Counted from the first letter of the stretch, positions 49,895 through 58,087 are shown. The stretch: DNA of 64,000 nt from Arabiibacter massiliensis (GCF_900169505.1 NZ_LT827021.1:1364001-1428000); one strand, 5' to 3'. Made by a program: numbers and translations. Notes: a model not told the origin generated them from the letters alone.

Positions 49895-49963
49895 CGTTTG
49901 CAAACTCGCCAATGATGCGTTTGCAAATTGGCCGATGAAACTCTTGCATGTTCGCCAACGATC
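49895..49963. repeat. 23-bp tandem repeat array 2
   Basis: Three degenerate 23-bp units (49895, 49918, 49941) follow the pattern TTTGCAAAyTsGCCrATGA. The period is identical to array 1 but the sequence is different. The rest of 49657-50061 holds only the palindrome and array 1; short frames here look like artefacts of the repeats. Confidence 0.65.
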
Positions 49964-50061
49964 AGCGATCGGCAACGTGACGGCATCGCGATAAAAGGCC
50001 TATGCGGCACGACTGCGATGTGCAAGCTCGCCGCCGCTGCCCGACAACCTCAAGCGCATAA

Positions 50062-50159
50062 CACGAAGCGGTTTTTTGTGCAAACGCCTGACCAGGTAAA
50101 ACAATGCGCTTTACCTGGTCAGACGGCCTGTTTCGTTCTGCACGAAAAGCGGCCTCGTG
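50062..50159. repeat. Nested palindromic element B, after the second torD
   Basis: A central hairpin of 13-bp arms (CTGACCAGGTAAA, 50088-50100 and 50110-50122) sits inside GTGCA/TGCAC and CACGA/TCGTG arms. Architecture and core match element A (38261-38371) with changed bases, and it ends 7 bp beyond the torD stop. Confidence 0.75.
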
Positions 50160-50166
50160 AAAGGCC

Positions 50167-50772
50167 CTAGCCGACGAGCGCGGCGAGGAACGCGGCGGCG
50201 TCGCGGTAGAAGGGGTGGCGGGACTCCTCGGCCGTGCGCTCCGCGAAGCGGGGCATCCACGCTCGGACGTGTTCTGCGAGAAAAAGGTCGTAGGCCGCCT
50301 CGGGCGAGCCTCCGGGGAGGGCGTCGTCCGCATCAGCGGGGGCGGCCGCGCGCAGGGCGAGGCGCTCCAAAAGCTCGCACTCGGTGGCCGCGTGGTCGAG
50401 GGGCTCGTTGGCGCCCTCGGGGCGGCCCAGGCCGCACTCGCGCATGAAGCGCTCGACGGCCATGGAGTGCGGGTTCACGAACAGGAGCGCCTGCACCCCG
50501 TCGTCGGCCGCGCGCCACACGCCCTCGTAGGGCGAGACGGCCGGCTCGGGAGCGCCGACGAAGAGGCGCGTGGCCTCGGGGCGCAGGCCGTCGGCGGAGG
50601 CGTGAGCCCCGAAGCCCTCCGGGAGCGCGAGCCCGAGCGCGGCCGCTATCTCGCGGGCCGCGTCGGCCCACTCGCCGGAGGACACGGCGTCCGCCAGCTC
50701 GGCTCCCGGGTAGCGGAACGAGAGCGCGGCCAGCTCCCATGCGGCGGCCGATACCTGCCAGTCATTGCTCAT
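50167..50772 (-). CDS. TorD/DmsD-family chaperone, operon 2
   Basis: The 201-residue protein is near-identical to the operon 1 chaperone (SFRYPGAELADAVSSGEWAD, SPYEGVWRAADDGVQALLFV, HVRAWMPRFAERTAEESRHP). It should assist cofactor insertion and TAT proofreading of the operon 2 catalytic subunit. That the two chaperones are so similar while their presumed clients differ strongly suggests either broad specificity or recent homogenisation of the distal genes (inference). It overlaps the DUF4405-like gene by 11 bases and is the last gene of operon 2, followed by a nested palindrome. Confidence 0.92.
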   Translation of the reverse strand: MSNDWQVSAAAWELAALSFRYPGAELADAVSSGEWADAAREIAAALGLALPEGFGAHASADGLRPEATRLFVGAPEPAVSPYEGVWRAADDGVQALLFVNPHSMAVERFMRECGLGRPEGANEPLDHAATECELLERLALRAAAPADADDALPGGSPEAAYDLFLAEHVRAWMPRFAERTAEESRHPFYRDAAAFLAALVG

Positions 50773-51205
50773 GATCCCTTCCTTTCCTGAACCAGGCGGC
50801 GAGCCACCTCCAGTGGACGACGACGTGCACGAGCAAGAGCGCGAGCAGGGCCTTGGCCGACATCGCGTGCAGCGGGTCCCAGAGGTAGTAGCCCTCCGCG
50901 TAGAGCCCCAATGCCGGCAGCACAGTGCCGGAGACCATGATACCCGACACCGTGCATGCCGCGAAGGCCAGCACGATCAAGGCATCCAGCACGAGGTTGC
51001 CCGTGCGGCCCCACGAGGGATGCGCGAGCGATCCCCTCACGGCCTCCACCGCCCAGTCCGCGTGCAGCAGCGCATGGACGAAGAACGCCAGGAAGACCCC
51101 CAGGCCCAGCCACTCGTGAAGGCCGATCCCGGTGATAGCGGGGTTCGCGACGACCAGGTAGACCGCCAGCGCCGCGAGGTCGATCGCGAGGTTCCTCTTG
51201 TCCAT
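50762..51205 (-). CDS. DUF4405-like b-type cytochrome membrane protein, operon 2
   Basis: The 147-residue protein has four helices with the same histidine placement as the operon 1 copy (GIGLHEWLGLGV, FFVHALLHADWA, PLHAMSAKALLALLLVHVVV). About 87% of residues match by eye. Probable heme b carrier (inference). It sits one base after the CX4CH gene stop and overlaps torD. The changes between copies (for example LVHADWSVEALRGSLSRP versus LLHADWAVEAVRGSLAHP) are conservative and in loops or lipid-facing positions, which suggests that both are functional. Confidence 0.8.
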   Translation of the reverse strand: MDKRNLAIDLAALAVYLVVANPAITGIGLHEWLGLGVFLAFFVHALLHADWAVEAVRGSLAHPSWGRTGNLVLDALIVLAFAACTVSGIMVSGTVLPALGLYAEGYYLWDPLHAMSAKALLALLLVHVVVHWRWLAAWFRKGRDHEQ

Positions 51206-51206
51206 G

Positions 51207-51563
51207 TCACCCCGCCTTCCGAACGATCAGCACGAGCCCAACCACCAGCGCCACCGGCGCGAGCAGCCAGAGGTTCAGGCTGGCGTCGCTCGCCTGATGG
51301 TAGCGCGTGACGAGCGAGTCCCACGCGTGGCACTCGACCGAGGCGCACGAGGCCTCGGGGCAGCTCATCTCGTGCACCCCGTCGGGCTCCGGCACGTCGT
51401 CGAACCCGTGGCACTCCCCCGACGCGCAGCCGGCCGCCGGGCAGGGGGAGTCCGCCGATATCGGCAGGACCCCCGTCGCCGGCTCGGCCGCGACGCCCGC
51501 GGCGAGCACGGCCGCGCCGGCGAGGAGGAAGGCGGCCAGGGTGATGAGCAGCTTCCGAACCAT
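51207..51563 (-). CDS. Membrane-anchored protein with two CX4CH motifs, operon 2
   Basis: The 118-residue protein is almost identical to the operon 1 copy across the Cys region (CPAAGCASGECHGF, CPEASCASVECHAW) and the C-terminal helix (LLAPVALVVGLVLIVRKAG). The signal peptide has diverged most (KLLITLAAFLLAGAAVLAAG). Conservation of every Cys and His supports a cofactor role, either two c-type hemes or a metal site. It follows nrfD by 23 bp with no radical SAM gene between, unlike operon 1. Confidence 0.65.
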   Translation of the reverse strand: MVRKLLITLAAFLLAGAAVLAAGVAAEPATGVLPISADSPCPAAGCASGECHGFDDVPEPDGVHEMSCPEASCASVECHAWDSLVTRYHQASDASLNLWLLAPVALVVGLVLIVRKAG

Positions 51564-51586
51564 GACTCACCCTCCTCCCCTGGAGC

Positions 51587-52789
51587 CTAGGCCTCGGCCG
51601 GCCTGAGCGGCAGGTACTTGAGGCCCAGGAGCAGCATGAGGGCGCCGAGCCCCACCACTCCGAGCGCCACGCCGAGCTCGAGGGGCGTCGGCCAGTACAC
51701 GAGCCCCTGGTAGGCGCCGGCCATGCCGGACTCCCAGCCCGTGACGGCGTAGGGCGTCATGGGGCCGGGCAGATCGAGGTTCGGGATCTGGAACCCGCCG
51801 ACGAGCAGCTGCACGCGCTTGCAGAGGATGGCGACGATGGCGGCGAGCGAGGCGGCCACGACCAGCCCGCTGCGGCGCAGCGCCGGCACGAAGGCGACGA
51901 GGGCCGCGAAGGCGCTGAGGACGATCTCGGCCCAGAAGAACGGGGCGAGCGGACCCGCCACGAGCATGGACACGACCTCGGCGCCGGAGGCCTGCGGGAA
52001 CGCGGAGGTCAAGAGGTCGCATCCGAAGAAGTACAGGTCCACCGCCACGAACGCGCCGAGCATCTTCAGCATCTTGACGACGTTGTCCTGCGCGACGTCG
52101 AGGTAGCCGGCCTTGCGCAGGGCGATCACCACGACCAGCACGATGGCGGTGCCGCAGACGAGCGCCGAGGACACGAACCACGGGGCCAGCAGCGCCGTGT
52201 GCCAGAGCTCATGGGCCTGCTGCAGCCCGAAGATCCAGGCGGTCACCGAGTGCACGAGCACGGCGCACACGAGCGCGACGACGCTCACGATGCGCAGGGC
52301 CAGCTGCGACACCTTGCCCGCCTCGGCCCTGAGCGTCGCCCACAGGTACACGATCGAGAGTATCAGGTACACCGCCAGCACGGCGATGTCCCACATGAGA
52401 GGCGACCCCAGGTTGGAGTACGCGAACAGCTCCCAGAGCCTCAGCGGCTGGCCCAGGTCCACCACCACGAACCCGATGGCCAGCACCGTGCAGCAGATGG
52501 ACGTCCACACGGCCACCTTGCTGATGCCTCCGAAGCCCGCCATCCCGAACGCGCGCGGCACGGAGCTGATGATGAGCCCGCCTGCCGACAGCCCCACCAG
52601 GAACATGAACATCGTGATGTAGAGCCCCCACGAGTCGAGGTTGCGCATCCCGGTCTGCACCATGCCGCCGGAGAGCTGCACGAGCCAGAGCGCCAGACCG
52701 ACGACGGTCGCCAGGGCCGCCACGGCGATGGCGACGTTCATCCCCCTGCCCCCGAACCGGGAGGCGGGAGCCTTGCTTGTCTCAGACAT
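51587..52789 (-). CDS. NrfD/PsrC-family membrane subunit, operon 2
   Basis: The ATG at 52789 (MSETSKAPASRFGG) follows AAGGAGA and matches the operon 1 start; the frame is open 40 codons further upstream without support. The 400-residue protein shows long identical stretches with the operon 1 subunit: RNLDSWGLYITMFMFLVGLS, SNLGSPLMWDI, VHSVTAWIFGLQQ and CKRVQLLVGGFQIPNLDLP. It is the quinone-facing anchor. DNA is again high in GC from here to torD, whereas the two genes upstream are lower, so the operon changes composition at about 52.8 kb. Confidence 0.92.
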   Translation of the reverse strand: MSETSKAPASRFGGRGMNVAIAVAALATVVGLALWLVQLSGGMVQTGMRNLDSWGLYITMFMFLVGLSAGGLIISSVPRAFGMAGFGGISKVAVWTSICCTVLAIGFVVVDLGQPLRLWELFAYSNLGSPLMWDIAVLAVYLILSIVYLWATLRAEAGKVSQLALRIVSVVALVCAVLVHSVTAWIFGLQQAHELWHTALLAPWFVSSALVCGTAIVLVVVIALRKAGYLDVAQDNVVKMLKMLGAFVAVDLYFFGCDLLTSAFPQASGAEVVSMLVAGPLAPFFWAEIVLSAFAALVAFVPALRRSGLVVAASLAAIVAILCKRVQLLVGGFQIPNLDLPGPMTPYAVTGWESGMAGAYQGLVYWPTPLELGVALGVVGLGALMLLLGLKYLPLRPAEA

Positions 52790-52808
52790 AGTCGTTCTCC
52801 TTATCTCC

Positions 52809-53435
52809 CTAGATGAGGTAATAGACGGAGGGGTTCGTCCCGCGATCAAAAAGAAACTGTCGGTACTCGTTTTCCCTAATGAGTTTCGAGACATCGCTTT
52901 CCGGATCATCTAGATCGCCGAAATGACGCGCGCGCGAGGGACAGAACTCCATACAAGCAGGCGTTTCTCCTCTAGCTATCCTTTGGTAGCAAAAGGTGCA
53001 TTTTTCGACAACATGCTTCTGGTGCATAGGCGCATCGACATCGCCGAGCGAGAAATCAACGGCGTACTTCGGCTCCTCCCAATTGAACGAGCGCACTCCG
53101 GTGTAAGGACAAGCCGCCATGCACATGCGGCACCCTATGCATTTGTCGTAGTCCTGCCGCACGACGCCCGTTTCAGGGTCTTTATACGTTGCTCCCACAG
53201 GGCATACCTTCACGCAAGAAGGATTCTCGCAATGTTGGCAGCTCAAAGGGTAGAACGTGATGCTATTGTACGGATATTCCCCCGCCGGGCTGTCAATCGA
53301 ATTACCCCCGTCGGTCAAAACGCGATTCCACCAAGTGCCGTTTGGAAGATTGTTGGCGCTTTTACAGGCGATCGCGCAGGCTTGGCATCCGACGCATCTC
53401 CTTGTATCTATGACCATTCCGTAGCGCATATCCAT
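52809..53435 (-). CDS. Four-cluster ferredoxin subunit, operon 2
   Basis: The 208-residue protein has the clusters CVGCQACAIACKSANN, CQHCENPSCVKVCPVGATYK, CIGCRMCMAACPYTGVRSFN and CTFCYQRIARGETPACMEFC. It transfers electrons between catalytic subunit and NrfD. Its codons use far more A and T at third positions than the operon 1 homologue, consistent with transfer from a less GC-rich donor or relaxed amelioration. It begins nine bases after the catalytic gene. The C-terminal ARHFGDLDDPESDVSKLIRE matches operon 1, so interface residues are kept. Confidence 0.95.
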   Translation of the reverse strand: MDMRYGMVIDTRRCVGCQACAIACKSANNLPNGTWWNRVLTDGGNSIDSPAGEYPYNSITFYPLSCQHCENPSCVKVCPVGATYKDPETGVVRQDYDKCIGCRMCMAACPYTGVRSFNWEEPKYAVDFSLGDVDAPMHQKHVVEKCTFCYQRIARGETPACMEFCPSRARHFGDLDDPESDVSKLIRENEYRQFLFDRGTNPSVYYLI

Positions 53436-53444
53436 CCCCCCCCC

Positions 53445-55880
53445 TTAGACTTTCTCAACTTCGACAAGCGCATCGAATTGAATGGTGTTCACGACATACG
53501 GGTGTATTTTCGGGGTGCAGAGCTCGGCGTAATGCCCCTCTATGAACTGCCCATCTTGCCACCCATGAGGAAGGTTTACGATGCCTGGTCGCAAGCCATG
53601 ATGGATAGAGGCTTTGACGACCACGTAGCCGCGATCATTGTAAACCTTTACGATATCCCCCTCTTCGATGCCACGTTCGCTTGCATCTTTTTCGTTCATC
53701 TTCAAGATAGGCTCAGGATCCAGCTCCCTCAACCAGGGCACTCGGTTCCATTGCGTGTGAATACGCCATTTGGCGTGTTCCTGAATAAATTGCAGGGGAT
53801 ACTTCGCCCGTAGTTCGTTGTCCTGTCCGATTTCCGCTGGCTCGAACCAATGGGGCAGACGCTCGTCGGCCGGATCGAACTCCTGACCACAATTCACGCG
53901 AGGCACTGCATCCTCAAGATAGAATTGTCCGCGCCCCGTAGCGGTGGCGTACGGCCGGTCTTTGTTGTTTTGAAGGTAGAGGCCTTCGGGCAGATTGCGC
54001 ATCACCTTGTTTTTCTTCAAAGTGTCGAAGTCGATGCCAAGCTCCTTCAAAGCAGGAACGTCGAGAGACGTCCGAAGCATGTCCTCCTTTGTGGTGTAGA
54101 AACGCCCGACGCCCATGCTCTCTGCCAATAGTTTGGCGATATCAAAGTCGCACTTGCTTTCATAAAGCGGCTCAATAGCCTGATCGTTGAAGATGGCATG
54201 GGGATTCTGCCCGCCGAAATTGACGATGTCTTCGACTTCGAACCAGTGCGGAACCGGCAACACGATATCGGCGTACTTCGAATTGTCGTTCAAAGTCATA
54301 TCCGCCTGGACGATCAGCTCGACATTGTCGAGAGCAGGTATGAGCTGAGCGCGTATCGGACAATTGCCGAGAAGGTTATTGCCTGCGAAGAACATCGCCT
54401 TGATCTGCAGATCCTTCCCTAAGAATTTCCCGGTGCTCAGAACTTCCGGCAGCACCATTGCCGAAACGCTATTGCTCGGCATGTCTCCTTCGGGATAGTT
54501 CATGCCAACAAAATTCGCTTGGTTGCCGGCAAATGAGCCAGTGCCCCAGGAAGCGCCCTTTTGCCCGATTTGGCCAGTGACCATAGCCAAAGCGAGGGTG
54601 GCGGTATAGCACGAATGGCCGTTGTAATAGCGATCCGCACCGAACGAATGATAGAGCACAGCCGGACCGCTTGTCGCATAAAGCCGTGTCAATTCGCGAA
54701 TCGTATCCTCAGGTATGTCGCAGATTGAAGAAGCTTTGGACACCGTGTAAGGGCTGACGGCTTCCACAAGCAAATCGTATGCGGTAGTCACCTCCTGCCC
54801 AGCCACCTCGAACGTTCCTTGTATGACGGGCTCGAAAACATCCTCAACAGAGCCGGGAACACCGTCGGCACCCATGACAACGATCGGATTCACGATAGTC
54901 GGCTTTCCTGTCGTCGGACTTACCGGACCTTCTTGTGGCTCCACGCCCAAATCGCTCATGCGAAGGTACTTGCCGTTGTCTTTGCGAACCAGGAACGGTG
55001 CCACCGTGCAGTTCGTCAAATAGTCGACGTCCTCCCAGCCTTCGTCGATAACCATTTTGGTCATCGCCATAGCCAGAGCTCCGTCAGTACCGGGGCGAAT
55101 CGGCACGTATATGTCCGCTTTGCTTGCAGCCACAGTGTAATTCGGATCGATGACGACGAGCTTCGCGCCGTTGTCCAGTTTTGCCTCTATAAGGAAGTGC
55201 CAGTTCTGCAATTGAGCTTCCGTCACATTAGAAGCCCATATGAAAACAACTTTTGCATACCGGATGCTCTTCCCCTCACCAGAATCGGTGCCCCCAGCCA
55301 TCGTCGCGCCAGCATACTGAAACGCATGATCATAAGTGGCGGGAACAGTCGAAGCATGGAGCACGCCAGCTAAGCGGCCATATGCGGCGCTGCCTTGCAT
55401 GCTCGACGAAGTGCAGCAGAAAAGCAAGCTCCCCTCGCCATACCTCTCTCGCACTTCTTTCCATTTCGAGGTGATGGTTTCTATCGCCTCATCCCACGAT
55501 ATCCTCTCCCATTCGCCTCCTCCCCGTTCGCCGACTCGGCGTATGGGGTATTTGATGCGCTCCGGATCGTATATACGCAGAGGATGACTCATCCCCTTTG
55601 CGCAAATGCGGTTATAGTCCGGGTCGGCCGCTTCCCCCGCCACACAGCCCACCACTTTTCCATCCCGCACCTTCACTCCGATATAGCACGTTGCGAAGCA
55701 GGCTGCTCGGCACGCTCCAGAAAAAAGCTTTGTCTCACCTGCCGCGTCTACGCCATCTTCAGCGTAAGCTGCGAGCGAGGTTCCGCCGCCCACCGCGGCT
55801 GCCGCGCCCGCTACTGCGGCCGTCGTCTTGAGGAAGCTCCTGCGTGTGAGCCCGGCGTGCGGGCTTGGTGCTCCTGACAT
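53445..55880 (-). CDS. TAT molybdopterin oxidoreductase, operon 2
   Basis: The 811-residue enzyme opens with a TAT signal (GLTRRSFLKTTAAVAGAAAA) and a [4Fe-4S] site (SGACRAACFATCYIGVKVRD, NRICAKGMSHP). Core motifs include WERISWDEAIETITSKWKEV, DIYVPIRPGTDGALAMAMTK, VQADMTLNDNSKYADIVLPV and VKVYNDRGYVVVKA. It aligns with the operon 1 enzyme only at moderate identity, and the active-site funnel regions differ (for example FCCTSSSMQGSAAYGRLAGV), so the substrates probably differ. Base composition is clearly lower in GC than the rest of the window. Substrate is unknown; DmsA-like reductases of sulfoxides, N-oxides or other small acceptors are the nearest class. Confidence 0.9.
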   Translation of the reverse strand: MSGAPSPHAGLTRRSFLKTTAAVAGAAAAVGGGTSLAAYAEDGVDAAGETKLFSGACRAACFATCYIGVKVRDGKVVGCVAGEAADPDYNRICAKGMSHPLRIYDPERIKYPIRRVGERGGGEWERISWDEAIETITSKWKEVRERYGEGSLLFCCTSSSMQGSAAYGRLAGVLHASTVPATYDHAFQYAGATMAGGTDSGEGKSIRYAKVVFIWASNVTEAQLQNWHFLIEAKLDNGAKLVVIDPNYTVAASKADIYVPIRPGTDGALAMAMTKMVIDEGWEDVDYLTNCTVAPFLVRKDNGKYLRMSDLGVEPQEGPVSPTTGKPTIVNPIVVMGADGVPGSVEDVFEPVIQGTFEVAGQEVTTAYDLLVEAVSPYTVSKASSICDIPEDTIRELTRLYATSGPAVLYHSFGADRYYNGHSCYTATLALAMVTGQIGQKGASWGTGSFAGNQANFVGMNYPEGDMPSNSVSAMVLPEVLSTGKFLGKDLQIKAMFFAGNNLLGNCPIRAQLIPALDNVELIVQADMTLNDNSKYADIVLPVPHWFEVEDIVNFGGQNPHAIFNDQAIEPLYESKCDFDIAKLLAESMGVGRFYTTKEDMLRTSLDVPALKELGIDFDTLKKNKVMRNLPEGLYLQNNKDRPYATATGRGQFYLEDAVPRVNCGQEFDPADERLPHWFEPAEIGQDNELRAKYPLQFIQEHAKWRIHTQWNRVPWLRELDPEPILKMNEKDASERGIEEGDIVKVYNDRGYVVVKASIHHGLRPGIVNLPHGWQDGQFIEGHYAELCTPKIHPYVVNTIQFDALVEVEKV

Positions 55881-56011
55881 TTCTCCTCCTCCAAAGGTCG
55901 TGTCAGGATATCCCCTTGCGGATTGGGTCGAGAGGCAACCTGCCCCTCGCCAAGCGCAACCTCTCTGGATATCCCCCGATACGCTCCAGATAAGAATTGG
56001 CCAAATCCTTG

Positions 56012-56043
56012 ATTGTCACATTATCACAATGTCTTGCGACATT
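56012..56043. promoter_or_regulatory. ATTGTCRCA-type half-sites upstream of operon 2
   Basis: ATTGTCACA (56012-56020) and TTGCGACATT (56034-56043) face each other around TTATCACAATGTC. Similar words (ATTGTCGCAAT) occur before module 2 at 60540-60550. This is a by-eye match only. The rest of 55881-56090 is AT-rich leader without a clear promoter. Confidence 0.3.
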
Positions 56044-56102
56044 CAATAGATCAGACTATCCCAAATTGTGAATAAATAACCTTGCTAAGGGCGGTCCGTG
56101 TG

Positions 56103-56447
56103 CTATCGTTCTTGATGCGGAGACACTCCCCATCTGCTAAAGAAGGGCAAGGGAAATCTCCGCTTCTCATGCGTACGGCGCGTCTCGCCCGCAATCACCA
56201 ACAGGTTGTCCACCAGGCCCTTCGCCATGCTTGGCGCGCGTGGAACAGCACGTTGTCGGCGAGAAGCGGCGTCGAAAGCGCGCTTAGAACGATGCTCGCC
56301 GAGTCGCTGCGTGGCTCGGCGTTCCCCATCTGCCGGGCATTCCAACTCCCAGAGCGTGCCTTCCATGAAAAGGTCGAGCGATGGTCTACCGCAACGGCGC
56401 GCTTCCAGGCGCACGGCCTTCACTGTGAAATCGAACCCTATGGACAT
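56103..56447 (-). pseudogene. Possible remnant of a CdiA/WapA-type tRNA nuclease domain
   Basis: The minus-strand frame reads DFTVKAVRLEARRCGRPSLD, then LFMEGTLWELECPADGERRA, and further on MAKGLVDNLLVIAGETRR. The order of a short strand, W-E-x-x-x-P, and a late D-N-L is reminiscent of toxin tRNase domains (DFxxxGxxWExKSP...), but the expected catalytic residues are not all present and no ribosome binding site is seen. It could equally be meaningless. It occupies the otherwise empty region between operon 2 and hipA. Confidence 0.25.
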
Positions 56448-56490
56448 CGGCACGCGGGAGCCGGGCCGGGCAAGGCGCGCGCCGCCAGAG

Positions 56491-56506
56491 TGTTTCACAT
56501 GAAACA
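56491..56506. promoter_or_regulatory. Near-consensus parS site
   Basis: TGTTTCACATGAAACA differs from the canonical ParB-binding parS by one central base. It lies 18 bp from the exact site. Confidence 0.6.
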
Positions 56507-56507
56507 C

Positions 56508-56557
56508 TCGTAAACGAGTACAAATGTTTCACGTGAAACATTTGTACTCGTTTACGA
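56508..56557. promoter_or_regulatory. parS: 50-bp perfect palindrome centred on a consensus parS site
   Basis: The central 16 bases (56525-56540) are TGTTTCACGTGAAACA, the canonical ParB binding site. Perfect symmetry extends 17 bases further on each side (outer arm TCGTAAACGAGTACAAA). The right arm contains the hipA stop codon (TAA at 56554-56552), so the structure may also act as a hipA terminator. Confidence 0.8.
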
Positions 56558-57859
56558 ATTCAAAACCTTCATGCGGATTTTGGCACCGAAGAGGATGCGG
56601 CGGGCCAGATCGGGGGCGGCCTCGCCGAATCCGAGGCCCGCCGCGCGCTCAGCCGCCTGCCGAAACGCCTCTTCCAAGACGTCGCACAGGCGCGCCCTCT
56701 CCTCCCACGCGGCTTTGGGAGGCTGCCGGAGCTCTTTCGCCAGCGTGTTCAGATCGTCCGCGTCGACTTTGTCGATGTTGAGGTGCCTCCCCAGCCGCAA
56801 GCCCATGCCGCGATCGAGCTTGGCGCCGAAGCGGCCGTCGTACACCGCCGTCGAGACAAGGTCGTAGGCAGGAGCGAGGCGCACGGAGGCAGGCCCGCTC
56901 CAGATCAGGGAGTAATTCTTCAGATGAGCGTCGCAATTGCCGATCAGGTAGTTGAACAACATGAGGCGATGCAGCTCGCGCAAAGCCTCCGCAGGACGCT
57001 CGGCGCACGCCATCAGAAGCTCGACCGCTTCCGACACGTACGCGCTCGACGCCCCTTCGTACTTATCGTCCGAGCAGTACCCGAGCGCCTGGCACGCATC
57101 CTCCTGATGGACGCGCGTCAACAGTCGCAGGCCCTGCTCGGTCCTTTCTCCCGAATCGATCCTGTCGAAGCGCTCGACCACGAGCAGCGGGCTCTCCGGA
57201 TACAGCAAGGACGCCTTCGCCGCCTCGATTCCCGCCAAGGAGGCAGCCGTCATGCACAGGTACTCGTTGAGCGCCAAATGGGGAAACCGACCAGACACCT
57301 GGGGCTTCACGATATGGCTCGAAGGCGAGCCGTTCGCGGGGACGTACCATCCGTCGTCGAGCGGCTCGCGATCGTCGTGGTACAGCGCGATCTTCTCCTG
57401 CGCGCCGGCCAGCGACAGCCTATGCTCCGCGCGAAGCTCGGCCACTTCCCGCAGGGGATCGCGCGCGAGATCCTCTAGGCCCCGCGGCAGCCGGAGATAC
57501 TCTCCCCGAGAAGGGGGCTGGACGGGATCTCCCGCCTCGACCACCATCACATCGCCGGCGCAGTCTCGCCCGAGCGCGCGGATGAGCTGCGCCGGGTTGC
57601 GCGGGGACACGTGGAATTGCCGCGCGACGACGCTCCGGGCATCTCCTTCGGGCAGCAATCCCTCGAAGAACGGCAGGGTCTGCGCGCCCGGATAGCGGCC
57701 CGGCGCAAGAGGAAGGCTCGCCGACAAGGGCAGCGCCTCGGGCGACCGAACGTACGACTCGAAGTAGGAGAAACCGTAGAACGGCTCCCCCTCCTCCCTG
57801 TCCAGAACGCCGATCAGGCGAGCGCCTCGGTACACGTTAAGCGTCTCGCCTTGCGCCAT
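56552..57859 (-). CDS. hipA: HipA-family serine/threonine kinase toxin
   Basis: The 435-residue protein has the HipA layout: N-terminal subdomain (VYRGARLIGVLDREEGEPFY, FFEGLLPEGDARSVVA), the LSLAGAQEKIALYHDD P-loop-like motif, substrate/ATP region SSHIVKPQVSGRFPHLALNE, catalytic NYLIGNCDAHLKNYSLI with Asp, and metal-binding LAPAYDLVSTAVY. HipA phosphorylates glutamyl-tRNA synthetase or related targets and causes growth arrest (family knowledge). It overlaps the antitoxin gene by 23 bases. The stop lies inside the parS palindrome. The catalytic motifs are intact, so the toxin should be active. Confidence 0.93.
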   Translation of the reverse strand: MAQGETLNVYRGARLIGVLDREEGEPFYGFSYFESYVRSPEALPLSASLPLAPGRYPGAQTLPFFEGLLPEGDARSVVARQFHVSPRNPAQLIRALGRDCAGDVMVVEAGDPVQPPSRGEYLRLPRGLEDLARDPLREVAELRAEHRLSLAGAQEKIALYHDDREPLDDGWYVPANGSPSSHIVKPQVSGRFPHLALNEYLCMTAASLAGIEAAKASLLYPESPLLVVERFDRIDSGERTEQGLRLLTRVHQEDACQALGYCSDDKYEGASSAYVSEAVELLMACAERPAEALRELHRLMLFNYLIGNCDAHLKNYSLIWSGPASVRLAPAYDLVSTAVYDGRFGAKLDRGMGLRLGRHLNIDKVDADDLNTLAKELRQPPKAAWEERARLCDVLEEAFRQAAERAAGLGFGEAAPDLARRILFGAKIRMKVLNS

Positions 57860-58079
57860 CGAGCGCCTCCCTTTCCTCTACGTGCATGTTGAGGCCCAAC
57901 ATGGAGGCCACGTCCATCGCCTTCCCCAGCTGGATGGTGTCCTTCCCGTTCTCCAGGTCGGAGATGAAGCGCGCGCCGCATCCGCAGAACGCCGCAAGCT
58001 GCTGCTGGGAATAGCCGAGCTCCTTGCGACGCGCACGCACCGTTGCTCCGAAGTCGCAGGCCGAAAGCACTCGTTTCAT
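57837..58079 (-). CDS. hipB: HipB-like XRE antitoxin
   Basis: The 80-residue protein is one helix-turn-helix domain (ATVRARRKELGYSQQQLAAF, CGCGARFISDLENGKDTIQL) with a short C-terminal strand region. HipB binds HipA and represses the operon. The ATG at 58079 has AAGG upstream; a GTG two codons earlier is the alternative. Three related palindromes stand directly upstream. The gene order antitoxin-toxin with overlap is normal for hipBA. Confidence 0.92.
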   Translation of the reverse strand: MKRVLSACDFGATVRARRKELGYSQQQLAAFCGCGARFISDLENGKDTIQLGKAMDVASMLGLNMHVEEREALDGARRDA

Positions 58080-58087
58080 ATGCACCT

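Noticed and set aside
49779..49963. CRISPR array
   Set aside because: The 23-bp units are directly adjacent without unique spacers and vary from unit to unit; no cas genes are in the window.
49581..49975. Minus-strand frames across the 23-bp repeats
   Set aside because: They merely translate the repeats and palindrome and overlap the supported start of the NrfD-like gene.
56082..56513. 143-codon plus-strand gene ending in FHMKHS
   Set aside because: No ribosome binding site or family resemblance; its C-terminus is simply a translation of the parS-like site.
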